Shown piece by piece: positions 10,453-22,928 of a stretch of 64,000 nt of DNA (positions are counted from its first letter, which is position 1; each line of letters opens with the position of its first letter). The stretch lies in contig WHUX01000133.1 in NCBI GenBank assembly GCA_015179025.1, positions 87,885 through 151,884 of the forward strand. The letters are read 5' to 3'. Source of the stretch: Terfezia claveryi. Taxonomy: Eukaryota > Ascomycota > Pezizomycetes > Pezizales > Pezizaceae. The position numbers and the translations under genes are program-made. Below the pieces are notes generated by a model, which worked only from the letters and a program-made list of their open reading frames with translations, was not told where the DNA came from and did not search any database.

Positions 10453-12217
10453 TGTGTCTGGTAGTGAATAAAGAAGATAGGTGTAGTAGAGAGCGTGAGC
10501 TTCGTACCAAGTAATCTGATGATGGTAAGGGGGAAGAAAAACTGGATGCGATAGTGAGTCAGATGAGATTTTTATGAGCAAGAATTTTTTTCTAAGCCTG
10601 ACCTTTTCCTCTAGAGTGAGCGGGAATTTCAGGGTTATGGAATGTGGCGCAAGCGGAAGTGTGGCGGCGGCTGGGAACCAGACTAGCCAATAGGATGCGA
10701 GGGATTTGTGTGTAATTTTTCGCGGCAAAAATCAAAACAAAATAATTGTGGGAAGGGGATCAGAGCTTGTGACGATCCCGTGTACTCCCGAGGGCTTGGC
10801 GGAGATTCTATTGCGCTTGGTTTCAACGACTTTCTCTCCGGCGAAGATACCTTAACCGACCGCAAATTCGAGAAGACGTTCGACCCCGCCACCCACATCT
10901 TCTGCGCCAACCAGACTATCTTCTCTCTCTTTGTTCTCGCCTTCTCACCTTCTGGAGATCTCATTTCAAACTAGTAGTACCTATGCAATACAAACGCAAT
11001 TCCCTCGATCTTTGTGTCTCAATTTCAATGTCTTCTGCCCACCATTATACCCGTTATGTTCCATTGGTTGCCCATTCAAGTTCCCTGCGCACTCTTAAGT
11101 TGCCATCCCCCCATGTGGGAGCTTCCAAATGGAATGTCAATTAGTCGTGTCGCACATATTCAATCCCGCTTCCGCCGCCGCCTCCCATTTGGGGCTGGCA
11201 TCCCGTTCTCTCTCCTTCCTAAGTATAAAGGGGCGTTTTGCTTCTCTAATGCTGTATGAGGAATTGTGAGAGGCGGGTAGGAACGGAGCCCAGGCGTGAG
11301 TCTTACTTCTTGCTCCTCTAGTGCTATACCGTGTTCAATGCCCTGGTGTTGATATAGTGTAGAAGTGAAGTTGGATGAGCGAGGGGATTGGGCCTTGGGA
11401 AATTTTTTGCTTATCGGGAGAGTTATGGAGATCTTTGACAGCAGATATATGGAGTACGTACTCAATATATATTATAAGAAACATACCCTATATGTAATAA
11501 TGTCATAATGTCAGGCTGAGTAACCGGTCTCCAGTCCTGTTGTGCTTGCATGTTTTTGAGCCTCTTTATGATAGCTTACGAATGATCACTCCTCGTTGAG
11601 TATATCACCCTGATTCTCAGATTGCGGGCCTCTCAATATAATTCATAAAGTCAGATGGCAAAATAGAAGCCAGAGTGACTGAGAACGCGGCTAATATAAC
11701 AGGCTACGGTGGAAGCCGCATCGTGAGCCACCCAAGTATTATGTAGCAGTATTTGGCTTGGCGGCGGAAATCTTCTAACTGCATTTATAAATGAAGCATG
11801 AGTCTAAGAATTAAGGCCACCCATGTCCTATAGGCCTTACTATATTGAGTCACCACGAATGTAATGCTGTTAACAACTTTGCTTTTGGATGTGCAACCAG
11901 ACAGTGTTCTGTCAGATGCAGGGAAGGCCGTCCATGTGCATGTCACCATCAAATATTGTTGTATACCACGTACCAAAGCTTCGCCTCCAGAAGCTGATAG
12001 GGTGAAATCGAACCTTACTTCTGATCGACATCTGCAGATTGGTGGTATATAAGCTTCACATACTTTCTTCTATCGTGAACCACATACCAACTGCGAACTT
12101 TATATTCATTCTTACAATCAACACCGGCTATTTATCTTGCGTCTTCAAGAAGTCAAGCAAAGTACGATCATACCGGGAAGGTATTGAAGACAACTACTTG
12201 TACTACTTTTCTTAGGA
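10453..12217. other. Long intergenic region between CYC1 and the Dicer-like gene
   Basis: About 1.75 kb shared by two divergently transcribed genes. Open frames at 10683-10974 and 11160-11465 have no domain and overlap antisense frames, so I do not call them. Two copies of the AACCAGACTA motif lie at 10676-10687 and 10905-10918; the second is flanked by ATCTTCT on both sides. The remainder to 12217 is the probable Dicer promoter and leader. Confidence 0.4.
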
Positions 12218-15200
12218 ATGAGTATGGAACACAGCAGGGGCAAAGTCAAGACCGAGTCTTTCGGTCTTGCAGATATCAGGTTAACTTCCGGCGTCAGCTC
12301 AAGCAGCCGAAGGAAATTTGGAGAAGATGAGGGTGGTGGGGTGAGATCGGGAATTTCGGGAGATATTAGAACCGGTAGGGCGAAGAAGAGAGTAAAAGCT
12401 CTAACTACGGTGAGTCGAGAGACTTTTACGCCTGGTGATGCGGGCCTGGAGACGGAGGCGGGGATGGGGTGGGGTATTGGGGGGAGTGCTAGCACGAGCA
12501 TACGGCCTTCTAGAGAATTGAGCGAGGTGGTGGGGAAGGTAAACTTCCCCCCAATTATAGCGATTCAACCCTCAAGCATTCCACCAAGAAAGCTTGTAGC
12601 GGCGCTGGTTGACGAAGTAGTAATTGCGGAGAAGCGGAGCTCTGAGACTCAGAAAACCTCCAAGAAGACTATTATGGCGTGGAGGGCCGCTATTGAAGAG
12701 ACGGCTATGAAAGCTCTGCCGGTATTGCTTGGTGAGGTTGCTCCTTTTGAAGAGCAGCCTCTCGCGGCTATGTGCAAGTCTATTACCTCGACCTCTAGTG
12801 AGGTAAATACAAGCAACGCAGAACAGGAGGATGAAGAACCTATGGGCAGATTTTTAGAAGCCGGGGTTGTTGAGGCTGAAGTAGTTGAGATTGCAAAGAA
12901 TGTCAAAGAGCTGATTTTGCAATCTGGCCTGGACGAGAAGCCATCATCGGCGAAGCAGCGAGTTGATTCTGGCAGCCTATCTACAGCACCAGCCACGATC
13001 AAGACGAGGGCATACCAGCAAGAGATGTTCGAGGAGAGCTTGAAGAGGAATATTATTGTTTGTGTAAGTACCATCCCTTACTCTTTTATGGAGGCGTTTT
13101 AGTAATATTTTTCCTCTGTGACAGCAAGGGACCGGCAGTGGGAAGACACATGTGTATAGACCATCTTTCCCCCCGTCGGTTTATATCCTACAATTGATGC
13201 CGCAACATAAATCCTGAATTGCCGTTGCTTGTTATATTACAACAAATACATATATTGGCAAGGCATACTTTAACACCATTAGGAAATTTCTCTGAAGACA
13301 TGTATTTCTTCCCTACTCGTCGAGAATTTCTTAGTTGCGCAGGTGTATGTCTTGCCAATCAGGCTGAAGGTTGTGATATATCAAGCAACGGCATTCTTAG
13401 TATGTATGGATAAATAAGCGTCTATTACAACTTTGGGGGAGTGATATATATAGCGTTAGGTTATGCTTACCAGGTTCTCTTGTGGTATAGGGCTATCCTT
13501 CGCATACGTCATGAAATTGAGAATAGCCCTGCTCATCAGGTAGGGTGTCAAAGGCAAAGATTAATCAAGGACTTACCTAATCCATTATGACAGATGTCCT
13601 GGCTCCTCGTCCCAAATATACATCTTGGGGAACAGCAATTTTCAGTATTACAGGCACAGCTACCACCAGTACCGATGAAACTTCTCTCTGGAAATGATAG
13701 AGTAGAGAAGTGGAATTCGGGAATTTGGGACGCGATTTTGGCTTCGGGGGATGAGAGTACGAGGGTCAGGGTGGTTGTGAGCACGCATCAGGTAGACCTT
13801 CTTTAAATCAAATATCTCAAGGCAGGTTGGGTAACAGCAATTGAGAGAGGCAGATTTTGCTTGATGCATTGACTCATGGCTTTGTGTCGATGGACGACTT
13901 AAACCTCATTGTATTCGATGAAGGTGAGTTATGGTCTGTGTGATTATGTGGTCACATTGATGCACTAATAGATGGATTAAAGCACATCACTGTATCTATG
14001 ATCACCCGGCAAACAGGATCATGAAGGACTTCTATCATCCTCGTGTCGAGCATGATGAATACCTACCGGCAATTTTGGGGCTTACGGCAAGTCCGCTGTT
14101 TAATGGCACTGTTGATCAACTACCGTTCGTCCATACCTCATTGTACCCATTCCCTACCACCATGAATGAACTAATCGTGTTCTTAGTGTCATCGAATCGA
14201 ATCTTAATGCGATTTGCCGTACCCCAACCACCCAGCGCGCAGCACTGAACCAGCACTCCAAACTCCCTAAGCTCCGTATTGAGGCCTACTCTCCCATCGA
14301 AATTCTGAACTCCAGACCAAGCCTCAGTTATGCCTCCTTAGTAGAAGCATACGGGAATATGGATATCGGAAATGACCCTTATATTCAGTCCCTCTCCCGA
14401 GAGACGGAGAGAGACGAGCGCCAGTATCAAAAGGTCCTCACTTCTGGCTCATATCCCATGCAACAGCTGAAGGCTCTTGTAAACAAATGCACACATGTGT
14501 GCGCAGAATATGGGAGCTGGCCAGTGGATTTTTTTATCAATACAGTCATAAATAGGTACATGGAGTTAGTGAGGGAGAGAGGTGATGAGTATGTTGACTG
14601 GCTGGATGAGGAGAAGCTCTATCTTATGGATATTCTTTCAGAGGTCGATACTTACGAGCTTTCAGATGCTTCGATGATGGAGCCAGGCTCCCTCAGCCCG
14701 AAAATGGAGAAACTAATTGAAGTGCTGGTAGAAGAATATGAGGCAGATATGGCACGCGGGGAGCAATCATTTTCAGGAATTATTTTTGTCGAACAACGTG
14801 TTGGGGTTTCGGTCGTTGCAGAGATCCTCTCTCGCCATCCTAAGACGAAAAATATATTCAAGTGTGGAACATTGGTTGGCAGTTCACAAAACCCTGCACG
14901 CGCGACGAAAAATCTCACTGAGCTTGTGGATCCCAAGAGGATGGATCCGACACTTGCAGATTTCAGGGCGGGGAAAAAGAATTTGATTGTTGCTACGAGT
15001 GTCGCTGAGGAGGGTTTAGATGTTCAGGCATGCCATCTGGTTGTGTGTTGCTATATGCAGCAGACCAAGAAGAGCTATGTCCAGATGAGGGGCAGAGCTA
15101 GAAGAAAGAATAGTACCTACGTTTTGATGTTTCCAGACGAAGATTTAGGGAGGATGAGGCTGCAGGAGCTAGAGAAATGGGAAATGGAGATGTTGGAGGC

Positions 15201-17980
15201 GTATCAGGATGAAAGAAGGATGTTGAGAGAAAGGGAGGAGACTGAGTTGGAGGATGAGGTGGTGGTAGTAGAAAAGTATTATATTGCAGAGACGAAGTAA
15301 GCTAATTTCTCTCATACTAGCACCAAACATTGTACAACTGCTAACCTAAGATTACTTCAACAGAGCGCTCCTTACTTATGATTCCTCCATCTCTCACCTT
15401 CACCACTTCTGTGCAGTTATCCCACACAGTCAGCACATGGACTTCCGGCCTGAGTTCTATCCATACCAGGAGTGGGCACCGGTGAAAGTATGGACTGCTG
15501 AGCTAACTCTCCCGGCATGTATTCCTCCAGAATTGAGAAAATTCAAAGCAAAGTATGTCTGGAAGAATGAGAAGATGGCAGAGCGTGATGTGGCCTTCCA
15601 AGCATATACCACACTGCATAAAAATGGCCTTGTCGATAACCACTTGATGCCACTTCCCACCAAGGACCAGGATGTGGAGATGGATGATATCGCCAAGAAG
15701 ACCTCGACGGAGGCGGTGCCTTTGCAAATGGATCCCTTTGAGAAGAACTGGGAGCGAAATGAAAGCGGGGAGGTAAAAACATATATTAGTGAGATATATA
15801 TTCGCTGGGGGAGTGGAGAGCGAGTACGGATGAATATGATTCTTCCCTTTGCTTGTCCTAGAATGGGGAATTTCGACTTGTGGTGGACGAGGTCTGAGCC
15901 AGTGCGAGTGACGGTGAGCGATAGGAACACACCAACCTATCTCACTCCCACGCAATTTAAGAAGGCACAAGAAGACACATATACTCTCTTCTCTACTGTT
16001 TTACTAGGGAGAATAGAGAAAAACCGCTTGGATTTCTCATATCTGTTCACTTTGGATGATGGAGTGTCATCAGAAAGGATTTCGGGTATGGATATTTGGC
16101 AAGCTTGGGATGGTGAAAGTACGAAGTCGGAAGTAGGGATTGTGCGGGATATAACTCAAGTCGGGAAACTATATCTTTTCAAAGCATGGAACTACGGAGC
16201 TACTATTCCTCAGGAGGAGATGGAGAAGCGGTATCCCACCCGCGAGCGTCTCCCGAATACCCCTCTCCTCGAAGTCACCCCAGTTACGAAACGAAGAAAC
16301 TTCTCGCAAAGGTGCATGAACAGGTCCGAAGCCGATGAAGAGGAGGAGCGAGCCCGTATACGAGAATCCAAATCCACATTTCTCCTCCCACAAGCTACTA
16401 CGTTTGATCGGCTACCGTGGAGGGTTGAGCGTTCTACCCTCTTGATTCCATGCATTCTACGACGGCTCGAGATCTATGCTATTGCGAAGGAGCTGCAGGA
16501 TACGGTCATGGCTCCTGTTGGGTTCAAATATCTGCCACATATCGTCACAGCTATAACCGCATCCTCGGCGGGAGAGGAGACAGATTACCAGCGATATGAG
16601 CTCCTGGGCGACTCTGTTCTCAAGTTCCTTGTGGGGATACAACTGTTGACGGACTATCCGTTATGGCATGAAGGCTATCTATCGGGAAAGAAAGACCGAA
16701 GTGTGGCTAATTCGAAGCTGACGCAAGAGTCGATGCGGTTGAAGATGTCGAGGTTCATCATCACGAATCATTTCAGTCCGCTTAAGTGGAAGGCGAAATA
16801 CCTTCCTACGGAAAGTCCGACAGGCTCAAAACCAGAAGGAGAGAGAGAGGGTCGAGATCTCTCGAGTAAGGTTCTTGCTGACATTGTAGAATCTCTTATC
16901 GGTGCTGCTTATCTGGAAGGCTCGTTTGATAAAGCACTCAAAGTTGCTCAGATTTTTGGTCTAGGCATGAAATGGGATACACTGGAAAATCGTGTCGACA
17001 CGTTGTACGAACGTGCCACCCCGCTCGAAGGAATGCACTTCCCCCCGCATTTACACAATCTCGAGAAGCTCCTTGGGTACAAGTTCAACCAAAAATCCCT
17101 GCTGCTTGAGGCTATCACCCACCCCAGCCTTAACACCGATATTTCTTTCGTCTCTTACCAACGCATGGAGTTCCTGGGTGACTCGGTCCTCGATATGGCA
17201 ATCGTGGATAGACTCTTCCTCCATGAGAAGAGATTCAGTCATGCTGATATGCATCTCTATAAATCCGCCAGTGTCAATGAATATTTCCTTGGATTCCTTT
17301 GTCTCAATCAATTCATTACCGTCGAAGATGAGGAGAAAGAGACTCACGTGGATCGGAGGACTGGAGCGATCACCCTCATCTCTAAAGACAAACACCACCA
17401 CTTGTTCCGGTTTTTAAGACACAGCAATGTCGAAGTTGCAAAAATGCAAGAGGCTGCGTATCGGCACTATCTCCGTCTCCGAGAAGATATTCTCGCGGCC
17501 TTACAGAGAGGAAAAGACTTTCCATGGACTCTTCTGGCAGGAGTTAACGCAGAGAAGTTCTTCTCGGATATGATTGAGAGTCTGCTCGGGGCAATATTCA
17601 TTGATTCTCATGGCTCTTTTGACGTTGTGAATGCCATCATCGAAAAATTCGGAATTTACACTATATTAGATAGATTGCTACAGGATGGTGTCAATCCTCT
17701 GCAGCCTATTCAGAAGCTAGGGATTTATGCTGCCCAGAACATGAACCAGGCTACAACAAAGTACGTTCAAAATGTGGATGGGGGACAGTACGTGTGTGAA
17801 GTGATGATAAATGAGGAAGTCATTGTGAGGGTGGCAGGAGGGGTTAGTAAACAGGAGGTTCAGATCAGAGCTGCGGAAATGGCGTATATGTTACTCGTGG
17901 AGAGGGAGGGTAGGAAGGGAAAGAGTGAGGAGGAGAATATGGCTCTTGGAAATGAGGAGATGGAGCTAGACTTGATGTAG
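12218..17980 (+). CDS. dcl2: Dicer-like ribonuclease III
   Basis: Eight exons (12218-13063, 13125-13153, 13491-13539, 13594-13791, 13854-13923, 13983-14124, 14187-15296, 15364-17980) give 1686 residues; all junctions keep frame. An N-terminal extension of about 280 residues, charged and Ser-rich, has no domain. The DExH helicase follows: P-loop GTGSGKTH at about 284, and DEAHHC at about 396, assembled across an intron. Helicase motifs V and VI are SVAEEGLDV (about 716) and QMRGRARR. The Dicer dimerisation fold starts near 815 (LLTYDSSISHLHHFC). RNase IIIa is near 1224 (YELLGDSVLKF, later DIVESLIGAAY) and RNase IIIb near 1413 (MEFLGDSVLDMA, later DMIESLLGA). A dsRNA-binding domain lies at about 1590-1665. 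I saw no clear PAZ domain. It should cut dsRNA into small RNAs for quelling and antiviral defence. The dcl2 symbol is by similarity, not phylogeny. Confidence 0.93.
13154..13490 (+). other. Enlarged Dicer intron 2
   Basis: This intron is 337 nt, while the other Dicer introns are about 50-70 nt. Removing it joins THV to AILRIRHE in frame, which matches the family. The excess length is explained by the inverted-repeat element inside it. Confidence 0.75.
13216..13396. mobile_element. MITE-like inverted-repeat element in the Dicer intron
   Basis: The left arm 13216-13268 and right arm 13344-13396 are inverted complements over about 52 nt with few mismatches. They share GCCGTTGCTTG at the outer end and ATTGGCAAGRCATAC at the inner end. 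The total is about 181 bp with a 75-bp centre and no coding capacity. This is the structure of a miniature inverted-repeat element. No clear target duplication is visible. Confidence 0.7.
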
Positions 17981-17982
17981 AG

Positions 17983-18105
17983 ATGGATGGAGTGGAGCAG
18001 ATTATGGAAGTTACGAAAGGGAAAGGCAAGGAATCTGCGGTTATAGGTAATGAGGAGGAAGATGAAGCGGAAGCGGAAGATATCAATGGTATTTATAGCA
18101 TGTGA
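17983..18105 (+). other. Acidic open frame directly after the Dicer stop
   Basis: Two bases after the Dicer TAG a 40-codon ATG frame begins. It has the same purine-rich, Glu/Lys-rich composition as the preceding Dicer tail and ends at the TGA at 18103. It may be the former C-terminus displaced by a frameshift, or simply 3' UTR of similar base composition. I do not claim it is translated. Confidence 0.25.
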
Positions 18106-19227
18106 ATGTCCATCGGTGCAGATCTCGTACTCACCAATATTACTATGTAGTGCTCAATAAAGATAGAGAGTAGAACTAGGTACGCTATAAAAGTGCAATT
18201 GTCCTGGTCGTCAATCCTTTAATTTCATCGTGACTCTACATTGAGACTAGTCTTCAAGCTCAAACTCTTACCAAAACAAGTATTATTTTCTTCAAGTACG
18301 GGAAACGAGTATTAATTATAATCCGATTGGGCTCGTACTTAGTGCACGATGGTTGCCCGACATAATTCCACTTTAGTAATAATAGGTTGCTCATCTCATG
18401 CGTGTTTACTTACATATCATTACGTTAGGCTGCAATTTGCCGGAGATGTAGCAGGACGTTGAACTACCGGTACCGCTGCCCACCGTCAATCCCTGCATCT
18501 CTTTGGTCTATGCAATGCGCAAAAGGTCCTCGCCATGCGTGCCAACCAGACTAAGGCGTGCAGCGTTGCCCATTCAATCGTTTGGGTATGTTTTTAATCT
18601 CCTTCTGCAAAAGCCGAAACGAATTGAAACAAGGATATATATAAAATCACAAAAACAAAAACCATTGTCGATTTAAGCTGGTATATAATCCGCACAGATC
18701 GCGCGGCAGTTATCCTTTCATGTTTTATCTTTCGGTGTCACGAGTGAACGAGGACGGAGCGAGCTGCCAGAATCTGATAGCCGGGCGGGATGTAGCAGTG
18801 GTGAGTGTCCTTTGTAGTTCGGAATAGAACACCAAACAAAGATCAAGTGCTTCTGAAGCCCACTCATTTCCTCCTTCGCAGCCCCTGTAGCTGACCAAGA
18901 ACCAGCTTTGTCCCGTGCGACTGGGATGACAATGAGGGAGTGATATTGAAGTCTCTGCCATGGGAACCCATACATGTTCTATGTCATCGGGAAGACCTCC
19001 ATGGTGGGAGAATTGGTGCTTTGACGCTTTTGATAGGACAAAAGAAACAACTGATGACGACGTGCATTAAAACATTCATGCGATCATAGGGTCAGAACTA
19101 TCCACCTCTTATTGGGTCGTGAGGTGACGGTGCATTGCTAAAGAGAATGAATCAGATATTGGGGAATATGATCAACTTGTTCACCCGGAATCTCTCATAT
19201 TATCGCTCTATGATCACCCGTAACCCT
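18106..19227. other. Intergenic region with one micro-insertion
   Basis: Between convergent genes. A copy of the dispersed motif (GTGCCAACCAGACTA) lies at 18539-18553. A pair of overlapping minus-strand open frames at 18718-18975 has no recognisable domain and no splice partners, so they are not called. Confidence 0.4.
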
Positions 19228-21155
19228 TTACCAGTGGATACAAGGCCCCTTGTGCCACCCTCTCTTGCACACCCCGCACGTTAAGATGTGGCATTTTAGG
19301 CATTCAGCCCTTGAATCACGGCTAATCGAAAATGGAGGAATGATTTCTCGACAAGTTGAGATATGACAGTATGTGCTATCGACAGGAATATCGTAGTCCT
19401 CAACCAGTCTGCTGTACTCGGCGCATTCGGCGCCTGATAGTAACCCAGATACGGTCTCAACTGGAATATTCGCATTGCAGCATTGGACTGGAAATGCATC
19501 TTCGGGGTTGCGAATTGCTCGCCGAAATAAACCTGTCGGGCAAGAACGTTAGTTATTGTTCTTTGAGATGGAGCTTCAAGGCAAATACCTTTTACGCATG
19601 TACTGCAGAGAAAATGCATGCAATTGGGTGCTTGTATCATTTTGTTCACTCGGTATTTGTCCACACATAAAACACACTGAAATTTAACGACTCTACCACC
19701 CTGTGATGACTTTCTTGCATGAGACCGGGAATCATCACCTGCCATAGCTGTATTTTGTGAGCCTGGTATACACCCCGGATATCCTATTCCAAGTGAGGTA
19801 TGTCGTGTGGCGTCATGCCCTGAATCTGCTCCATGGGAAGGAGATATTGTATCTATTGATCTTTGCAATACAGTACTTTGGTTGATAGCACGTAGCCGAG
19901 GTTCATGATCATGCACCATTGGAGAAGCCGACCTTGACCGGTAGGTATACCGGCCCGCAGAATTATGTGAATAATTTCGGCTGCTTGAGTCTGGAAGTGC
20001 CAGGTTTGGCGTTCTCGGTTGGTATGCTAGATCCAAAGGATGGAAAGCTGGGCTGTTTGGCACGGATAAACTTGAATCTTGTGCTCGCGGAAGACCAGCA
20101 ATGCTTCGCCCAGGTGCATCCCCTAATGGGCTGGTATTTGTCGGTGTCAGAGGCAGTCTGTAATGTAACGGCAGCGTTTTGCTCTCCTGTGGTATAGTAG
20201 TCGCCGGGACTACAATGTTGGGGGAATCCCAGCAGGTGCTCCCCCTAGTTGTAGCTGGGCTGACATCAAAGCCGTTATCAATAGCCCCGCTGTCAGTGTT
20301 ATGGAGTGGTAGTCTCTTATTCGCCGCCAATCCCTCTAAATTGGTGGTAATTGTGATTGCCATATCCGAGGTATGCATTCGCCTCCGCCGGACCGCCGCT
20401 CTTCTCTGTAAGGGTGGTGTATTTAGAGAGGACGACGGAGGTTGTGAGGCCTCAGTCCCGATTCTAGACAATGGTGTTCCCCTTTCTGCGAACACACGCC
20501 CCCAACGCCCCCAACAGTGCTGAGAGGAAACCTCCCTCAATGTACATTCTCTACCATGTGGCGGTGGTGTACTTGATACCCGCAGACGTTCTATGTTCTC
20601 TTGTATTTCCTCATCACCAGTTGCTCTTTTGTATTGAACGTCGATCAAGTCACCAATCCAGGGTCTCTCGGAAGCTAATCTCATGTTCTGGTCATGCCCC
20701 ATAACAGTCTTGGACGACGCCTTGTATGGAGGGTGCAGTGGCGATGTAACTGCTCCATCCCCATGGATGCATCCATATCCCACCTGACTGGGGCCACATT
20801 CGAGCGCAGAAATTGAACCACCGTTGCCAGGCGTTGCTCCCTCGTTCATATTGTTCAGTTGTTTCGCTCGCAGCTCTACCTTTTGCCTTGCCTTCCGTGC
20901 TTTCCGATCTGATGCAAACATAAGTACAAAGAACACTTCCCGATATTCAAGGGCGCTTTACCATCTTCATTACGAGATGCCCGCTGGGACACTAGGTCAT
21001 TATCCACTGTGTCGCTCCTAGAGGATCTCTTCGAACTCCGCCCTGATCTCCTCCTGTAACCTTTCCCCTCTATTACATTACTCAGTTGACCGCAAACATA
21101 CATAGCAATAAGGTATTGACCACTCCGTACCTTCATTGTGGGTATTCGAATACAT
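19228..21155 (-). CDS. RING-IBR zinc-finger protein, possible RBR-type E3 lacking RING2
   Basis: Exons 21131-21155, 20962-21069, 19589-20908 and 19228-19532 give 585 residues. Phases fit at all three junctions, and a CTAAC branch site precedes the last acceptor. The first 110 residues are basic (RRRSGRSSKRSSRS, then KARKARQK). A long Ser/Thr/Pro-rich disordered middle follows. The C-terminal 150 residues carry a RING: CVLC, C-x-H-x2-C-x2-C (CMHFLCSTC), and CC. An IBR-like set comes next: C-x4-C (CHISTC), CLKC, CGVC, H-x3-C. Removing the last intron is essential for the IBR cysteines; unspliced translation destroys them. RBR ligases normally continue into RING2 with a catalytic Cys, and none is seen here. 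An alternative GTAAAG donor near 19231 spliced to about 19126 would change the end from CIHW to CIHC plus a short tail. Confidence 0.7.
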
Positions 21156-21713
21156 TGCCTAAGCGTAGACGGAGCATGAGGGGATGGACCAATTGTATAA
21201 ACAAAGGCAGTCCGGCTGGGTCCACAGCTTAGAATATCATCTGGTGAATAGCCTACTTTAAAAGAGGTTGCTATTCATATTCTCTCGAAACATCCCACCC
21301 CACTTGATGTCTCCTATCATTTGTACCTACGGATATACAAGGGAAGTCCACATTTTACACAGTAAAAATAAAGGCTGTTGTGATTAAGTTGCATTAGATC
21401 GCTGCAGCCACAGGATTCTTAAAATAGGTGTAATCGTGCCCAATAGGTTTATGTTTTCTAGAACAACTTTAGCGAAGCGACCCCACGTTTAATGCACCGA
21501 TAGCGGAATGATAACCGATAAAGTTGCAACTTCGTAGTGGCCGATAATAGACTTATTTGCTTTTCCTTTTGTATTTTCTAGCTGCTCAGTACATATAACA
21601 GCGGACCAAAAACTTATATCAGAGGGTCGTGTGATATTCGCATGTCAGGAAACCTAAAAGGGACGGCGCGAGTGTCAGTCTAATGATTGATTCTGCGATA
21701 TATTTCGTGATGG
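21156..21713. other. Intergenic region, no gene recognised
   Basis: AT-rich; it contains the promoter of the RING-IBR gene and the 3' flank of the kinase. No coding frame, repeat or RNA gene is apparent. Confidence 0.35.
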
Positions 21714-22928
21714 TTAGAAAGCAAGTAATCTTAACCAGTCATCTGTCCTCCATAAATCTTCAAATCCTGTCTGCATACACTTTCTGCCGGCGATTGTGTT
21801 TCCAAGCTTCCCTGCTGCTAGCACATCCAGACCTTGTGATAAGCCGAAAATTATTCCAGCGTTGAATGTATCGCCAGCCCCCACTGTCTCCACTATTGGG
21901 TTACAGTTCGGGAGAGGCCCAATCTCTAGCATAGTCCACAATACTTCCTCATGATCGAGATTCTCGTCCTGAGAGCTACCTTGTTGCAGTCTGGTTTCTT
22001 GTTGATCACTAAGGGTTCCAAGGATGCGACTGCGTAGGCCAGCAGTGTTGCTATCATGCAATACTCCACTGGAATGGTCAGCCAATGTAGGCTTCGGAAA
22101 TCTGCAATTTGAGGAGTTCAACAGGAGGCATCCAGCACTTCCTAGGGTTATGAAAAGGACAGAAGACTGTTTCACATTGAATCCAGTTATAATGCTCACG
22201 CTCCCCTTCCTCATTTCGTCTAGTAGAAATGGGATCCTTGTAATCTTTTGCATCGATACGTCTCCGCCGGAAAGGAGCAGCACATCGGCCATGGACTGCA
22301 GGCTTGTGATTCCTGGCCTCGAACTATCCTCGACATCAAGGCTTATGATTGGTATTGGAGAGTCCCTGTATCTGCTTGCTAGATCGTCCAGAAACATCTT
22401 GATCTCCAGGCTGTTTCTCCCTTCAATATGAACCCAAGAAGGAAGAGAGCTGTGTTGAATGTTTCTGGATAACTCTGCAAGTGTAGAGGACAGCTCTATA
22501 TAAGTTATATCAGGAACTCTTGGGAAATTAGGAGAGTAAGCAATTATTCTTGTATTTTGTCATCATTAGAAAAATCACGCTCTTGCGGAGAACGCTCCTG
22601 GATTTGCGTTTCTCGTCCTCAATAACATATGCCATGGCAACATCATGCCCCTCCCTTAGCACGCAACCCACGGTGATGGAGTAAGATTCAAGCTCTCTAA
22701 TCATTTTCTCACCCAGGCCCTCTCCACAGCCTAGTGCAAAAAGCAACCCAAGCGGTACTCTGGGTATCGACCGAGAACTGCTTTCAGGACCTTTAGCGAA
22801 TTGGTGGCATTGCCACCAGTCCTCACTACCCTCGAATGGGCTCGCACTTTACCATCTTCCTTGAGTTCGGGTACTGACAGGACGATGTCCCTATGTACTG
22901 CACCAAGCCCTAAAATGAGGTATGTCAT
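21714..22928 (-). pseudogene. PfkB-family sugar kinase with two frame breaks
   Basis: The N-terminal part (22928 to about 22747) has the ribokinase/ketohexokinase start LILGLGAVHRDIVL and the substrate loop RTGGNATNSL. The next block, LLFALGCGEGLGEKM to EDEKRKSRS (about 22746-22590), is in another frame. From about 22577 the protein resumes in the first frame (RIIAYSPNFPRV...) and runs to the end. PfkB signature 2, VGAGDTFNAG with the catalytic Asp, is intact near 21865. At 22747 a single missing base in a G run would restore YRLG to LLFALG. The second break near 22580 returns to the original frame. I found no intron of plausible length with GT..AG that repairs either break. It is either a young pseudogene or a gene with assembly errors. 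It would have been about 400 residues, a cytosolic fructose/ribose-type kinase. Confidence 0.68.

Noticed and set aside
10683..11465. Open frames between CYC1 and the Dicer-like gene
   Set aside because: They overlap on both strands, lack domains and have no splice partners; the region is better read as promoter DNA.
18718..18975. Pair of overlapping minus-strand frames of about 80 codons
   Set aside because: Neither has a recognisable domain, and two equally long frames over the same bases suggest chance openness.
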